Part shown: positions 17,415-26,222 of the stretch, in pieces
How the letters are laid out: every line of letters starts with the position of its first letter
Position numbering within the stretch: the first letter of the stretch is position 1
Assembly (NCBI RefSeq): GCF_002608075.1
Contig: NZ_LAHA01000052.1
Location: 1 to 55,204, forward strand
Source of the DNA: Nostoc linckia z4
GTDB taxonomy: Bacteria > Cyanobacteriota > Cyanobacteriia > Cyanobacteriales > Nostocaceae
Direction: 5' to 3'
DNA: 55,204 nt
Made by a program: the position numbers and the translations under genes
The notes under the pieces: generated by a model
What the model saw: the letters and a program-made list of their open reading frames with translations, nothing else
The model's database searches: none
Told to the model about the DNA's origin: nothing

Positions 17415-18698
17415 TTACACACTCACAGCCGCACGCTGATAAGCTTCTTCGGCTACTTTAGCTAAACGTTGCATACCAATGGCTATTTCTTCATTGCTGC
17501 CGGTGAGGCTGATACGCAGGCATTGGTGCTTGTGCGCCCATTCTTCCTCTAAACCGGGGAAAAAGGTACTTCCAGGGACAGTAATAACACCTACTTTTTT
17601 CAATTCTTGGTAAAATTCCCAGTCGGTGATGGGTAGATTTTCTAGCCATAACCAAGCAAAAATTGCTCCTTCACCGCGATGGAGGAACCAAGGTAAATTC
17701 TTGGGCATTGCTTGTTCTAAGCTGGTTTCTAAAACGGTAAATTTATTTTGATAGAAGGGACGAATCACAGTTTGGGAAATTTCCACTAATGCACCAGAAT
17801 TAATTGCTAAGGCTGCGATCGCTTGACCGTAACGTGAAGAATGCAGACTCGCGTTTGCCTGGAAACACTCTAGCACCTCAATCCACTTTTCATCCCCTAT
17901 GGCAATACCAATTCTTTCTCCTGGTAATCCGGCTTTGGATAAACTCATACAGTGGAGAATATTATCGCCAAACACCGGGGTCATTTCTGTAAAGTTCAAT
18001 GACGGAAATGGAGGCGCATAAGCCGAGTCAATTAGCACGGGTGAATTGTAAGCTGAAGCCAAGGCAGCAATCTTTTTCACTTCCTCATCAGTCAGGACAT
18101 TACCAGTGGGATTACAGGGACGAGAGAAAATGACACATCCTGTGTTTTCAGTAATCGTCACTTGGCTAAAATCTGGGCGATATTTAAATCGGTGGGCAGC
18201 TGCATCAATATCTAGGGTGGGTTTGTAGGCGACTAAAGCTTTTGGTTCCAAGCAAATACCGCCGTAACCAGTGTAATCAGGACTCAGGGGCAAAACGATT
18301 TGTTTTAATTCACCGCTGTTGGTGTAGCCACCGAAGGTATTTGCGGCGTAGAAATAAAGGGTTTGACTGCCGGGAGTGATAAAGATATTGCGATCGCTCA
18401 ATTTTAACCCGTAGCGTTTATTAAAGTCGTTGGCGATCGCTTCAATTAATGGTGCATAGCCTTGGCTTGAACCATAGCGACAAACCACTTCACCATATTC
18501 TGGACTCGCCAAAAGCTGTGCAGTGCAATCCCGCCATAACTGTTCTACCTCCGGTAAAATCAACGGGTTCCCAGCACTCAAATTAATAAACTGCTGCCCT
18601 GAACCGGCTCGTAATGTTTCAATAATATCCTTCATGATTGCTCTGACGCCAGTCAGGTTGGACATTTGAGCGCCAATTTGTGTTAGGGCAGGGTTCAT
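17415..18698 (-). CDS. Valine--pyruvate-type aminotransferase (AvtA-like, PLP-dependent)
   Basis: This is a class I/II fold aminotransferase. It resembles AvtA, which exchanges amino groups between valine or alanine and pyruvate or 2-ketoisovalerate. Visible features are LSAGNPLILPEVEQLW near 43 (from the ATG), the PLP-site block IFSRPCNPTGNVLTDEE, IDSAYAPPFP, and the Schiff-base lysine in SLSKAGLPGERIGIA. The first in-frame start is a TTG at 18710, but the ATG four codons later (18698) gives a normal N terminus (MNPALTQIGAQM), 427 residues. The exact amino donor cannot be fixed from sequence. Upstream is a short AT-rich gap and then the TnpB element's hairpin. Confidence 0.85.
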   Translation of the reverse strand: MNPALTQIGAQMSNLTGVRAIMKDIIETLRAGSGQQFINLSAGNPLILPEVEQLWRDCTAQLLASPEYGEVVCRYGSSQGYAPLIEAIANDFNKRYGLKLSDRNIFITPGSQTLYFYAANTFGGYTNSGELKQIVLPLSPDYTGYGGICLEPKALVAYKPTLDIDAAAHRFKYRPDFSQVTITENTGCVIFSRPCNPTGNVLTDEEVKKIAALASAYNSPVLIDSAYAPPFPSLNFTEMTPVFGDNILHCMSLSKAGLPGERIGIAIGDEKWIEVLECFQANASLHSSRYGQAIAALAINSGALVEISQTVIRPFYQNKFTVLETSLEQAMPKNLPWFLHRGEGAIFAWLWLENLPITDWEFYQELKKVGVITVPGSTFFPGLEEEWAHKHQCLRISLTGSNEEIAIGMQRLAKVAEEAYQRAAVSV

Positions 18699-18840
18699 AA
18701 GCTGTAACAAAATTTATTAATTTAGGGTGGACAAATTACTTGGGGTTTGCTGCTGACATCAAGTTTACATCGTTGTCACAACAACTTTTTCCGCCTTTAA
18801 CCAATCTAGCTAGAGAATGATATTTTTACAAATTGACACT

Positions 18841-18870
18841 CCCCCTACTTTAGCGAAGCGGAGTAGGGGG
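18841..18870. mobile_element. Right-end hairpin of the TnpB element
   Basis: CCCCCTACT (18841-18849) and AGTAGGGGG (18862-18870) form a perfect 9-bp stem with an inner GC-GAA-GC loop. It lies 9 bp past the tnpB stop. Subterminal hairpins of this kind mark the right end of IS200/IS605-type elements, and the right-end transcript normally serves as the TnpB guide RNA (omega RNA), read here on the minus strand. Confidence 0.65.
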
Positions 18871-18879
18871 ATTCTTGGT

Positions 18880-20064
18880 TCAACCAGCCGACTTATCTAT
18901 ACTTGTTTCCAAGTCTAAACAGAGGTCGTTCTGTCCCCAAGCGTAGATCCCGGTGTGCCCCACCGTTCTTAATGACTTAGCTAAAATGTTCAGTGCAGCG
19001 TTCTCATCACGACATAACTCAGCACCGCAAATGCATTTATGGGTACGAGTTGACAAACTTTTCTTAACTTGCCTACCACAAGATGAGCAATTGATACTTG
19101 TATATTGAGGAGCTACAGCAATAGTTATCTTGCCGTAGATATCTCCAAAATATTCAAGCCAACATCGAAACTGATACCACGCTGCATCACTGATACTTTT
19201 AGCTAATTTGTGATTTTTAACCATGTTTCTCACTTGCAAGTCTTCATAGGCAATCAAGTCTGCCGACTGAATAACGCACTTTGCTAATTTCACAACAAAG
19301 TCTTTACGCTGCCTACTGACTTTCAAGTGTTTTCTTGCTAATTTACTTTTAGCTTTTTTGTAGTTATTAGATTGTGATTGACCCTTACGAAACTTTTTTG
19401 ATACTCGCTTTTGTAGTCTCTTTAATGCTTTTTCAAATTTCCTTAAAAACCGAGGATTCTCTACTTTATTTCCATCTGAATCAGTATAGAAGTGAGTCAA
19501 ACCAACATCTAATCCTACCGCTTTTCTACTAGATTCTACTTCAACTTTTCTATCAAAGGCAATGCAGAATTGAACATAATAACCATCTGCGCGTTTTATT
19601 AAACGGACACGTTTAATGTCTTTAATTTGATAGAAATGCAAGTCATAGGTTCCAACTAGTTTTAGTTGTCCAATTTCAAATCCGTCTGTTAGAGTTAAAT
19701 ATTTCCTATCTTCTGACAATTTCCATCCTGTAGTTTTATATTCTACAGAATGACCACGTTTTTTAAATTTTGGAAAACCTTTCTTGCCTGAAATCTTTTT
19801 CTTGCAGTTGTCGTAGAACCTAGCAATTGCTGACCAAGCTCTATCTGAGGCGGCTTGTCTAGCCATTGAGTTAAGCTTACCTGCCCACTCAAAGTTTTTA
19901 GCCAGAATTTTACAGTAGGAACTTAAGTCATACTTACCAATTTGCTTGTTATCCATCCAGTAACGAATACAAGAATTACGTATAAACAAAGCAGTCCTGA
20001 TTGCCTCATCAATCAGATTAAACTGCTGTTGCTTACCCTTTAATTTGAACTCGTATACTAGCAT
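18880..20064 (-). CDS. tnpB: TnpB, RNA-guided nuclease of an IS200/IS605-type element
   Basis: TnpB is the RuvC-fold nuclease ancestral to Cas12; it uses the element's right-end RNA to cut DNA next to a short motif. The 394 residues carry the helix-turn-helix N-terminal domain and the split RuvC catalytic site. The catalytic residues, numbered from the upstream TTG, are Asp188 (GLDVGLTHF), Glu276 (AYEDLQV) and Asp355 (CRDENAALNI), with a zinc finger between (Cys328, Cys331, Cys346, Cys348). All look intact. The start is the ATG at 20064; a TTG two codons upstream is possible. No TnpA transposase gene is nearby, so the copy depends on a TnpA elsewhere or is immobile. Confidence 0.92.
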   Translation of the reverse strand: MLVYEFKLKGKQQQFNLIDEAIRTALFIRNSCIRYWMDNKQIGKYDLSSYCKILAKNFEWAGKLNSMARQAASDRAWSAIARFYDNCKKKISGKKGFPKFKKRGHSVEYKTTGWKLSEDRKYLTLTDGFEIGQLKLVGTYDLHFYQIKDIKRVRLIKRADGYYVQFCIAFDRKVEVESSRKAVGLDVGLTHFYTDSDGNKVENPRFLRKFEKALKRLQKRVSKKFRKGQSQSNNYKKAKSKLARKHLKVSRQRKDFVVKLAKCVIQSADLIAYEDLQVRNMVKNHKLAKSISDAAWYQFRCWLEYFGDIYGKITIAVAPQYTSINCSSCGRQVKKSLSTRTHKCICGAELCRDENAALNILAKSLRTVGHTGIYAWGQNDLCLDLETSIDKSAG

Positions 20065-20119
20065 AGACAACTATTAAGTTACGCTGTATAACATAGCGTA
20101 AATAAATAACAGATACAAG

Positions 20120-20260
20120 ATGTCACTGCGGCTAAAGGAGACAGTGCCGTGGGCGGGTTTCCCGACTTGGGGCAACTGTCGTCCCCTTGGGGAGTTTTGG
20201 CACCCACCCCTAAAGGACGTAACCCTTGAAAATTTTTTGGATTTTCAGGGTGTTACTGGT
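20120..20260. mobile_element. Possible left end of the TnpB element
   Basis: Upstream of tnpB is a structured region with CCCTTGAAAAT (20223-20233) and ATTTTCAGGG (20241-20250), a bulged hairpin, preceded by a GGCGGGTTTCCCGACTTGGG stretch of a kind also seen near 32005. It may be the element's left end, or an independent dispersed repeat; the boundary was not established. Confidence 0.35.
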
Positions 20261-20299
20261 GGGCTTTCACACTTCCCACTATTTTGTGTAATATTTCTG

Positions 20300-20450
20300 G
20301 GGATTGGGGCATGGCGCATGGGGCATGGGGCATAGGGCATAGGGTAAGGGGAAACATTAAATTTATTCCTTTTCCCTTTTCCCTTTTCCCCTTGTCTCCT
20401 TCATCTCCATGCCCAATGCCCAATGCCCCATGCCCAATGCCCCATCCCGA
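20300..20450. repeat. GGCATGG-type minisatellite and heptamer arms
   Basis: Copies of a GGGGCATGG/GGGCATAG motif (about 20306-20347) are followed by heptamer-like TTTTCCC repeats (about 20368-20395) and an inverted CCCAATGCCC block (about 20408-20447). The two GGCAT/ATGCC blocks face each other and could pair into a hairpin upstream of the formaldehyde dehydrogenase gene. Confidence 0.65.
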
Positions 20451-20504
20451 TATAAACTCTAATAAGTTAATTGTCAAATAATTGTCAAACTGGGAGGGCT
20501 GAGG

Positions 20505-21614
20505 TTGCAAGTTAAAGCAGCAGTAGCTTACAGCGCAGGTAAGCCGTTGAGTATTGAAACGGTTGAACTATCTGGGCCACAAGCAGGGGAAGTATTAGTC
20601 GAGATTAAAGCCACAGGGGTTTGTCACACTGACGCCTATACCCTTTCTGGTATCGATCCTGAAGGTTTGTTTCCAGCAATTTTGGGACATGAAGGTGCTG
20701 GTGTAGTGGTTGAGGTGGGTGCTGGTGTCACTAGTCTCAAACCAGGGGATCATGTAATTCCCTTGTACATCGCCGAATGTCGTCAGTGCGAATATTGTTT
20801 GAGCTTAAAAACTAATCTCTGTCAAGCAATTCGCCAAACCCAAGCACGCGGTGTTATGCCTAATGGCACTAGTCGCTTTAGTGTCGATGGACAGATGATT
20901 CATCATTACATGGGTACATCTACTTTTGCCAACTATACGGTGCTACCGGAAATTTCCTTGGCAAAAATTCGGGAAGACGCGCCTTTTGATAAGGTTTGTT
21001 ACATTGGCTGTGGTGTAACTACTGGTATTGGCGCAGTCATTAATACCGCTAAGGTGGAACCTGGGGCAAATGTGGTGGTTTTTGGTTTGGGTGGTATTGG
21101 TTTAAATGTCATCCAAGGGGCGCGGATGGTGGGAGCAAATATGATTGTGGGGGTAGATATTAATCCCAACAAACGCGCTTTGGCAGAAAAGTTTGGTATG
21201 ACGCACTTTGTTAATCCCCTGGAAGTAGAGGGTGATTTAGTTTCCTACTTGGTTGATTTAACAAAAGGCGGTGCTGATTACAGTTTTGAATGTATTGGTA
21301 ATGTGAAAGTAATGCGCCAAGCATTGGAATGCTGCCATAAAGGTTGGGGGGTGAGTGTAATTATTGGTGTTGCCGGTGCTGGAGAAGAAATCAGCACTCG
21401 TCCGTTTCAATTAGTAACTGGGCGAGTTTGGAAAGGTACGGCATTCGGTGGCGCTAGAGGGCGTACAGATGTGCCAAAAATTGTTGATTGGTATATGGAA
21501 GGAAAGATAAATATTGATGATTTAATTACCCATGTAATGCCCGTTGAAAAAATTAATGATGCTTTTGATTTGATGCACAAAGGTGAATCGATTCGGAGTG
21601 TGGTGACTTTTTAA
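20505..21614 (+). CDS. frmA: S-(hydroxymethyl)glutathione dehydrogenase (class III alcohol dehydrogenase)
   Basis: This enzyme oxidises the spontaneous adduct of formaldehyde and glutathione to S-formylglutathione with NAD, the first step of formaldehyde detoxification. The 369-residue length fits class III ADH. Catalytic-zinc Cys and His appear in TGVCHTDAYTLSG and GHEGAGVV; the structural zinc cysteines are in CRQCEYCLSLKTNLC. The NAD-binding GLGGIGLNVIQGA is near 195. The start is a TTG at 20505 preceded by GGGAGG at a good distance, which decides it over later ATGs. Its partner hydrolase lies at 137-988. The upstream spacer is filled with repeats. Confidence 0.93.
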   Translation: MQVKAAVAYSAGKPLSIETVELSGPQAGEVLVEIKATGVCHTDAYTLSGIDPEGLFPAILGHEGAGVVVEVGAGVTSLKPGDHVIPLYIAECRQCEYCLSLKTNLCQAIRQTQARGVMPNGTSRFSVDGQMIHHYMGTSTFANYTVLPEISLAKIREDAPFDKVCYIGCGVTTGIGAVINTAKVEPGANVVVFGLGGIGLNVIQGARMVGANMIVGVDINPNKRALAEKFGMTHFVNPLEVEGDLVSYLVDLTKGGADYSFECIGNVKVMRQALECCHKGWGVSVIIGVAGAGEEISTRPFQLVTGRVWKGTAFGGARGRTDVPKIVDWYMEGKINIDDLITHVMPVEKINDAFDLMHKGESIRSVVTF

Positions 21615-21679
21615 TTCGTAATTAAAAAGTATTTGCACCTATTGTTTATGACATCTCTTGCAAAAGTAACTTTTGCTCA

Positions 21680-21780
21680 TAGGGGGGAAAGGGAAAAGGT
21701 TAATGGTTCGACAAGCTCACCAACCGGGAAAAGGGTTTTTATTTGCCCTTTACCCCTTACCCTTTTCCCCACTTTTCTTA
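21680..21780. repeat. Heptamer-type arms downstream of frmA
   Basis: A short G-rich tract (about 21680-21698) and a C-rich tract (about 21743-21770) flank a TTCGACAAGCTCACCAACCGGG block. They are the same arm type as the other heptamer arrays in the window and could fold together. Confidence 0.5.
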
Positions 21781-21797
21781 AATGTCTATGGATTAGT

Positions 21798-21836
21798 CCT
21801 GTTTCAAATAGAGTGGAAAATTCTATTTGAAACAGG
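21798..21836. repeat. Perfect 15-bp inverted repeat
   Basis: CCTGTTTCAAATAGA (21798-21812) and TCTATTTGAAACAGG (21822-21836) pair perfectly around a 9-base loop. There is no T-run, so it is more likely a dispersed palindrome or protein binding site than a simple terminator. Confidence 0.7.
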
Positions 21837-21963
21837 ATTATAAGTTTTTAGCGATCGCTATTATCTATCGCAATCCCAAATAAGAGTTGTGGACAGTCAA
21901 CAGTCAAGGGTGCGTTAAGCTATTGATAATACATCAATTGCCACATTTTGTGAGTTAATTAAT

Positions 21964-22551
21964 ATGATTTTACAAACAGAAAAGCGTTACTACACCCCAG
22001 AAGAATATCTGGAATTAGAGGAGAAAGCTGAATATAAAAATGAATACAAAGATGGAGAAATTATACCCATGACAGGGGGAACAACTAACCACAACAAAAT
22101 TGCAGGTAATTTTTATAAAAAATTTCCCTTGACAGTGCAAAGTCAAGCTTATGACATATATATTGGAGATGTAAAATTAGCAATACCACGTTATCGTATT
22201 TATACTTATCCTGATGTGATGGTTATCAAAGGTAAGCCAATCTACGAGGGAACAAGTAAAACAATTATTACTAATCCCTCGCTAATTGTTGAAGTTCTAT
22301 CAAATTCAACTAAAAATTATGACAAAACAGACAAGTTTAAATATTACCGTTCGATTCCTATTTTTCAAGAATATATTATGATTGACCAGTATAGTTTTTC
22401 TGTCGAACAATTTGCCAAACAAACAGAAGGACAATGGATATTTAAGGAATATGAAGGTGAAGAGGCTGTTTTAGTCTTAGATTCTATTGATTTTCAAATT
22501 AGCTTGCGAGATATTTATGAGCGAGTTGATTTTGAGTTGATTGAGGAATAA
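21964..22551 (+). CDS. Uma2-family (DUF820) PD-(D/E)xK nuclease-fold protein
   Basis: This is one of the many Uma2/DUF820 proteins found in Nostocales genomes, predicted restriction-endonuclease fold with no settled role. At 195 residues it has normal length. Visible motifs are the opening YTPEEYLELEEKAEYKNEY, YPDVMVIKG with the metal-binding Asp, and NPSLIVEVLSNSTKNYDKTD with the E-x-L core, followed by KFKYYRSIPIFQEYIMID. It is free-standing, 350 bp after frmA. Family assignment is firm; biological function is unknown. Copies often expand by duplication in these genomes. Confidence 0.88.
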   Translation: MILQTEKRYYTPEEYLELEEKAEYKNEYKDGEIIPMTGGTTNHNKIAGNFYKKFPLTVQSQAYDIYIGDVKLAIPRYRIYTYPDVMVIKGKPIYEGTSKTIITNPSLIVEVLSNSTKNYDKTDKFKYYRSIPIFQEYIMIDQYSFSVEQFAKQTEGQWIFKEYEGEEAVLVLDSIDFQISLRDIYERVDFELIEE

Positions 22552-22675
22552 GTGAACTCCAAAAAATAGATTTTTCCGATTTAGGTCGTTAACTGCTGAC
22601 TTTCAACAGTGAACAGTCAACAGTTAACAGTCTTCAGTGGAATATTTTTTTACTTGGAAATCCCTAATATCAATG

Positions 22676-25600
22676 TCAACCTTTAACTAGTTCTACAATG
22701 GCTGTTATTAGCTCCTTTGGTTCCACAGGTTTGGCAATATGCTTGGCAAATCCGGCGGCTATGGCAAGTTGTTGATTCATTTCTCCAGCATAGGCTGTTA
22801 AAGCGATCGCTTTTATATTCCCTCCCTGCTCTGGTGGCAAATTTCTTACCTGCTGCATTAACATATAGCCATCCATATTAGGCATTGCCACATCGCTGAC
22901 TAAGATGTCTGGGGTCGATTGTACTAATAATTGCAGTGCTTCATCGGCAGATGCAGCTAAGGTTACCTTTGCCCCTGCTTGCTCTAACAAAAAGCTGATA
23001 TAGTCGCGGGTATCTGCATCATCATCTACCATGAGAATTTGGATATCCGCTAGCGGTAAAGCCGCAGTCACATCTAATGAAGAATCAGAATTGAGTTCCT
23101 TGTCTACTGGGGCATTCTTAATTAGTGGTATCCTCACTGTAAAAGTGGCTCCATGCCCTTCGCCTAAACTGTGTGCTGTCACCACACCACCGTGTAATTC
23201 TGTGAGATGGCGAACAATTGCCAAACCTATTCCTAATCCACCAAATTTTCTTGTTGTGGCGGCATCTGCTTGACGAAAATAGTCAAATATGTATGGTAAA
23301 AAGTCAGAACTGATACCTCTGCCTGTATCGCTAACGACGATTTGAGCTTGAGTACCAACACGCTGCAAACGCACCTCTACACGCCCTCCCACATCAGTGA
23401 ACTTGACTGCGTTGCATAACAAATTCCAGATGATTTGCTGGAGGCGTGCTGTATCACCTGCTACCTTTAATTTAGAGTTTTGCTGAGGTGATTTTCCTCC
23501 CAGATGCTTCGCATCTGGGAGCAAGGGTAAGGTGAGTGCTGAACCCAAAGGAATTTGGGATTTGAGATGGCTCAATTCTTGGCTAGATTTTGAGGAGACA
23601 TCGGAATTTTCCCTTCCAAAATCGACAACCGAAAATTGTAAATTGATAGATTTGGCTTGAGCAGCTAAGCGCACTGTGTCTAGCGCTGCTAAGATTGTAG
23701 TTTCTAAATCAACTGGGGCAATGTCGAGACTGAGTTTGCCTTGGAGAATACGAGATACATCCAGTAAATCTCCAATTAACTGGGTTTGCAATAGTGCATT
23801 ACGTTCGATGGCTTCTAAGGCGTAAGCCGTTTTTTCTCGATCTAACTTGGACTTGCGGAGCAGTTTTGCCCAACCAAGAATGGGGTTGAGGGGTGTACGC
23901 AATTCATGGGATAATACCGCCAGAAATTCATCTTTGATGCGGTTGGCGGCTTCTGCTTGCTCCCGTGCTGCTTGTTCTCGTAAAAGTAGTTGTTCTCGTT
24001 CGGCTTCTGCTTTTTTGCGATCGCTAATGTCAGTATGAGTTCCCAGCATCCGTAGCGGTTGCCCTTGACGATCCCACGATACAATCTTGCCCACCGAGAG
24101 AATCCATTTCCAATCTCCGGTTTTGGTTTGCAGTCTAAACTCTACTCGGTATTCATCAAGTTTTCCCGCAATGTAATCTTCATAAACTTCGATAACCATT
24201 GATGCATCATCAGGATGGATGCGATGACGCCACTTGTTATTAGTTTCTTGAAATTCATCCGGTTCGTAGCCTAGCATCACGGCATACTCTGGATTTACAA
24301 TTGCGTCACCAGTTAGCAGATTCAGGTCATAAAGTCCTTGATTTGCCGCCACCAAAGCTAAACGCAGGCGTTCTTCACTATCTTGCAACGCCGCTTGTGC
24401 TTGTTTGCGTTGAGTAATGTCCTGAAGAATCAGCAAAATTGCATTGACGTTACCGCGTTCGTCATAAAGGGGAGCGGCTGAAATGTTGAGAATTACATTG
24501 GAGCCATCACGCTTGCGGCGATAGGTTTCCACACCAAAGAAGACTTCCCCCTTGGTGACTGCTTCTCGTAGCTGATTGCATTCTTCGAGTTTTTCTTCTG
24601 GGACAATAGGCAACTGCTGACCTAACAGTTCTGCTTCACTCCAGCCAAATAATTGTTCTGCTGCTGCATTCCATAATTTTACGGTGGTATCTGTTGCAAT
24701 TACAACAATCGGTAGTGGCGAAGCTTGAATGAGGGTAGTTAAGGTTTGTAGGGTTTGTTGGAGTTCTTGTTGGACTTCCTTGTATTCAGTGATGTCCATA
24801 TTTACCCCTATTAAACGATCTGCCTCACCTCCATCACCAAAAATTTGTGCCTTGGCAGCTATCCAGCGAATCTTGCCATTAGGAAGGATAATTCGCCATT
24901 GGGTGTCAAAATCACATCCTTGTGTAATAGTTTGTTGGGCGGCAAGATGGGCATCAAAGCGATCGTCTGGGTGTAATCGTTTTAACCAATGTTCGTAGCT
25001 ACCCTCAAAACTTCCAGGTGCTAGCCCAAATAGAGCTTCCATTTCTTCTGTCCAAATCAATTCTCCGGTTTGGAACTTCCATTCACAAGTGCCTATTTTG
25101 CCGACTTGTTGTGCTAAAACTAACCGTTCGCGACTGGCTCGCAGGGCAGCTTCCACCCGGTGTCGCTCATCGATTTCCTGTTGTAATTGCTGGTTAACTT
25201 GCACCAGTTCAGCAGTCCTGGCCTCTACCCGTTGTTCTAGTTCTTCTTGCAACCGTCTTAGTTGATTTTCAACAGCCAAGCGTTCCTCAATTTGTGAGTA
25301 TAGTGCCTTGTTTGCTTGCTTTAATTGCAGCGGACTTGGCAAGGCTAATGCTTGGGGAACTAGCGGCACGAGTTCGATGGCTGTAAACAAGGAAACTATT
25401 GCAGTTGCACCTTTGAGGATGCCTGATAGCCAATAGGTAGGATGCCACAGCGTCCAAATTTCAGCAATGTGTGTTGTACCACAGAAGACAATAAAAGCAG
25501 CAAATAACAAAAATATCCAAGAAAATGGTAAATCTTGGCGTTTGCGAACGAAGTAAAACAACGTCAGCGGAATTGAATAGTAAGCAAGGGCAATGATACC

Positions 25601-25705
25601 ATCAGAAATTATATGCAGCCAAACCAACCCTGGTTTCCACAGGTAGCAATGACCATGAGGAATAAATGAGCCTGCGCTAAACAAATTAACTATAAAGTCG
25701 TGCAT
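22676..25705 (-). CDS. Ethylene-receptor-like hybrid histidine kinase
   Basis: The 1009-residue membrane sensor begins with three helices matching the ethylene-binding domain of plant ETR1: AYYSIPLTLFYFV near 41-53, and FIVFCGTTHIAEIW with Cys75 and His79 at the copper-binding positions. A coiled coil (about 125-185) and three PAS/PAC domains follow. The HisKA domain has the phospho-acceptor His600 (LSHELRTPLNP), HATPase motifs are NLLCNAVKFTD, VSDTGRGIS and GLGIGLAIV, and a receiver domain has Asp938 (LVSDVAMPNMDGY). Cyanobacterial relatives are reported to bind ethylene. Here the copper ligands look intact, so ethylene binding is plausible; the output partner is not encoded nearby. Confidence 0.88.
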   Translation of the reverse strand: MHDFIVNLFSAGSFIPHGHCYLWKPGLVWLHIISDGIIALAYYSIPLTLFYFVRKRQDLPFSWIFLLFAAFIVFCGTTHIAEIWTLWHPTYWLSGILKGATAIVSLFTAIELVPLVPQALALPSPLQLKQANKALYSQIEERLAVENQLRRLQEELEQRVEARTAELVQVNQQLQQEIDERHRVEAALRASRERLVLAQQVGKIGTCEWKFQTGELIWTEEMEALFGLAPGSFEGSYEHWLKRLHPDDRFDAHLAAQQTITQGCDFDTQWRIILPNGKIRWIAAKAQIFGDGGEADRLIGVNMDITEYKEVQQELQQTLQTLTTLIQASPLPIVVIATDTTVKLWNAAAEQLFGWSEAELLGQQLPIVPEEKLEECNQLREAVTKGEVFFGVETYRRKRDGSNVILNISAAPLYDERGNVNAILLILQDITQRKQAQAALQDSEERLRLALVAANQGLYDLNLLTGDAIVNPEYAVMLGYEPDEFQETNNKWRHRIHPDDASMVIEVYEDYIAGKLDEYRVEFRLQTKTGDWKWILSVGKIVSWDRQGQPLRMLGTHTDISDRKKAEAEREQLLLREQAAREQAEAANRIKDEFLAVLSHELRTPLNPILGWAKLLRKSKLDREKTAYALEAIERNALLQTQLIGDLLDVSRILQGKLSLDIAPVDLETTILAALDTVRLAAQAKSINLQFSVVDFGRENSDVSSKSSQELSHLKSQIPLGSALTLPLLPDAKHLGGKSPQQNSKLKVAGDTARLQQIIWNLLCNAVKFTDVGGRVEVRLQRVGTQAQIVVSDTGRGISSDFLPYIFDYFRQADAATTRKFGGLGIGLAIVRHLTELHGGVVTAHSLGEGHGATFTVRIPLIKNAPVDKELNSDSSLDVTAALPLADIQILMVDDDADTRDYISFLLEQAGAKVTLAASADEALQLLVQSTPDILVSDVAMPNMDGYMLMQQVRNLPPEQGGNIKAIALTAYAGEMNQQLAIAAGFAKHIAKPVEPKELITAIVELVKG

Positions 25706-26034
25706 ACCATTGAAAACTAGGGTGAGAGGACAAATGAAAACTTCTATCCACTGGCGAGAACATCTAACGCAGCATAAATTTCTGTGTTTGCTGTTGACGG
25801 TTGACGGTTAACTGTCAACAGCTAACGTCAACGAATTTGATAAGTAACTGGGCAATTTCAAAGCCTAATAATTTAACACTATAGGCTAGATAATTTAGAT
25901 AAGGATTTGCAAGCAATAAAATATTCTATTACTAGTGTTAACTGTTGACCGTTGACCGTTGACGGTTCACAGTCAACAGTTAATATAGTACTTTTATACT
26001 AAAACAACCGAATAACTCGTAAAGATAACTATAC
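25706..26034. repeat. Spacer with GTTGACGGT-type repeats
   Basis: Nonamer-like copies of GTTGACCGTTGACC / GTTGACGGTTAACTG occur at about 25790-25835 and 25936-25985, with inverted GTCAACAG partners in each cluster. The same motif type recurs near 1020, 22600, 35200 and 51640. No gene is seen. Confidence 0.6.
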
Positions 26035-26193
26035 CTAGTGGTCTGCCAACCCAAAAATGTTAGTTGCAGGTTGGGTAAAGGTTAAAGGGAAAAGGGGAAG
26101 GGATAAAAAACATGAGTCCCTTTCCCCTTTCCCCCTTTCCCCTTTACCCCTTCCCCTTTAAAGAGCCAAGTTGCCTTGGCGTACTACTATACC
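26035..26193. mobile_element. Heptamer-bearing mobile element, copy 1
   Basis: The left boundary CTAGTGGTCTGCCAACCCAAAAATG (26035-26059, split here by description) and right boundary GGCGTACTACTATACC (26178-26193) enclose opposing G-rich and C-rich heptamer arms. The same boundaries, inverted and slightly diverged, enclose a similar array at 33629-33752. The shared ends mark it as a discrete mobile unit. It overlaps the apparent start of the next gene. Confidence 0.65.
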
Positions 26194-26222
26194 TTTACTT
26201 TTTAGTTCAAGGTTTGAAACTC

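Noticed and set aside
20120..20335. Open frame of 71 residues upstream of frmA
   Set aside because: It is composed of element ends and GGGCATGG repeats.
26112..26222. N-terminal extension of the LpxB-like protein
   Set aside because: The codons are translated heptamer repeat; the ATG at 26223 gives the normal family start.
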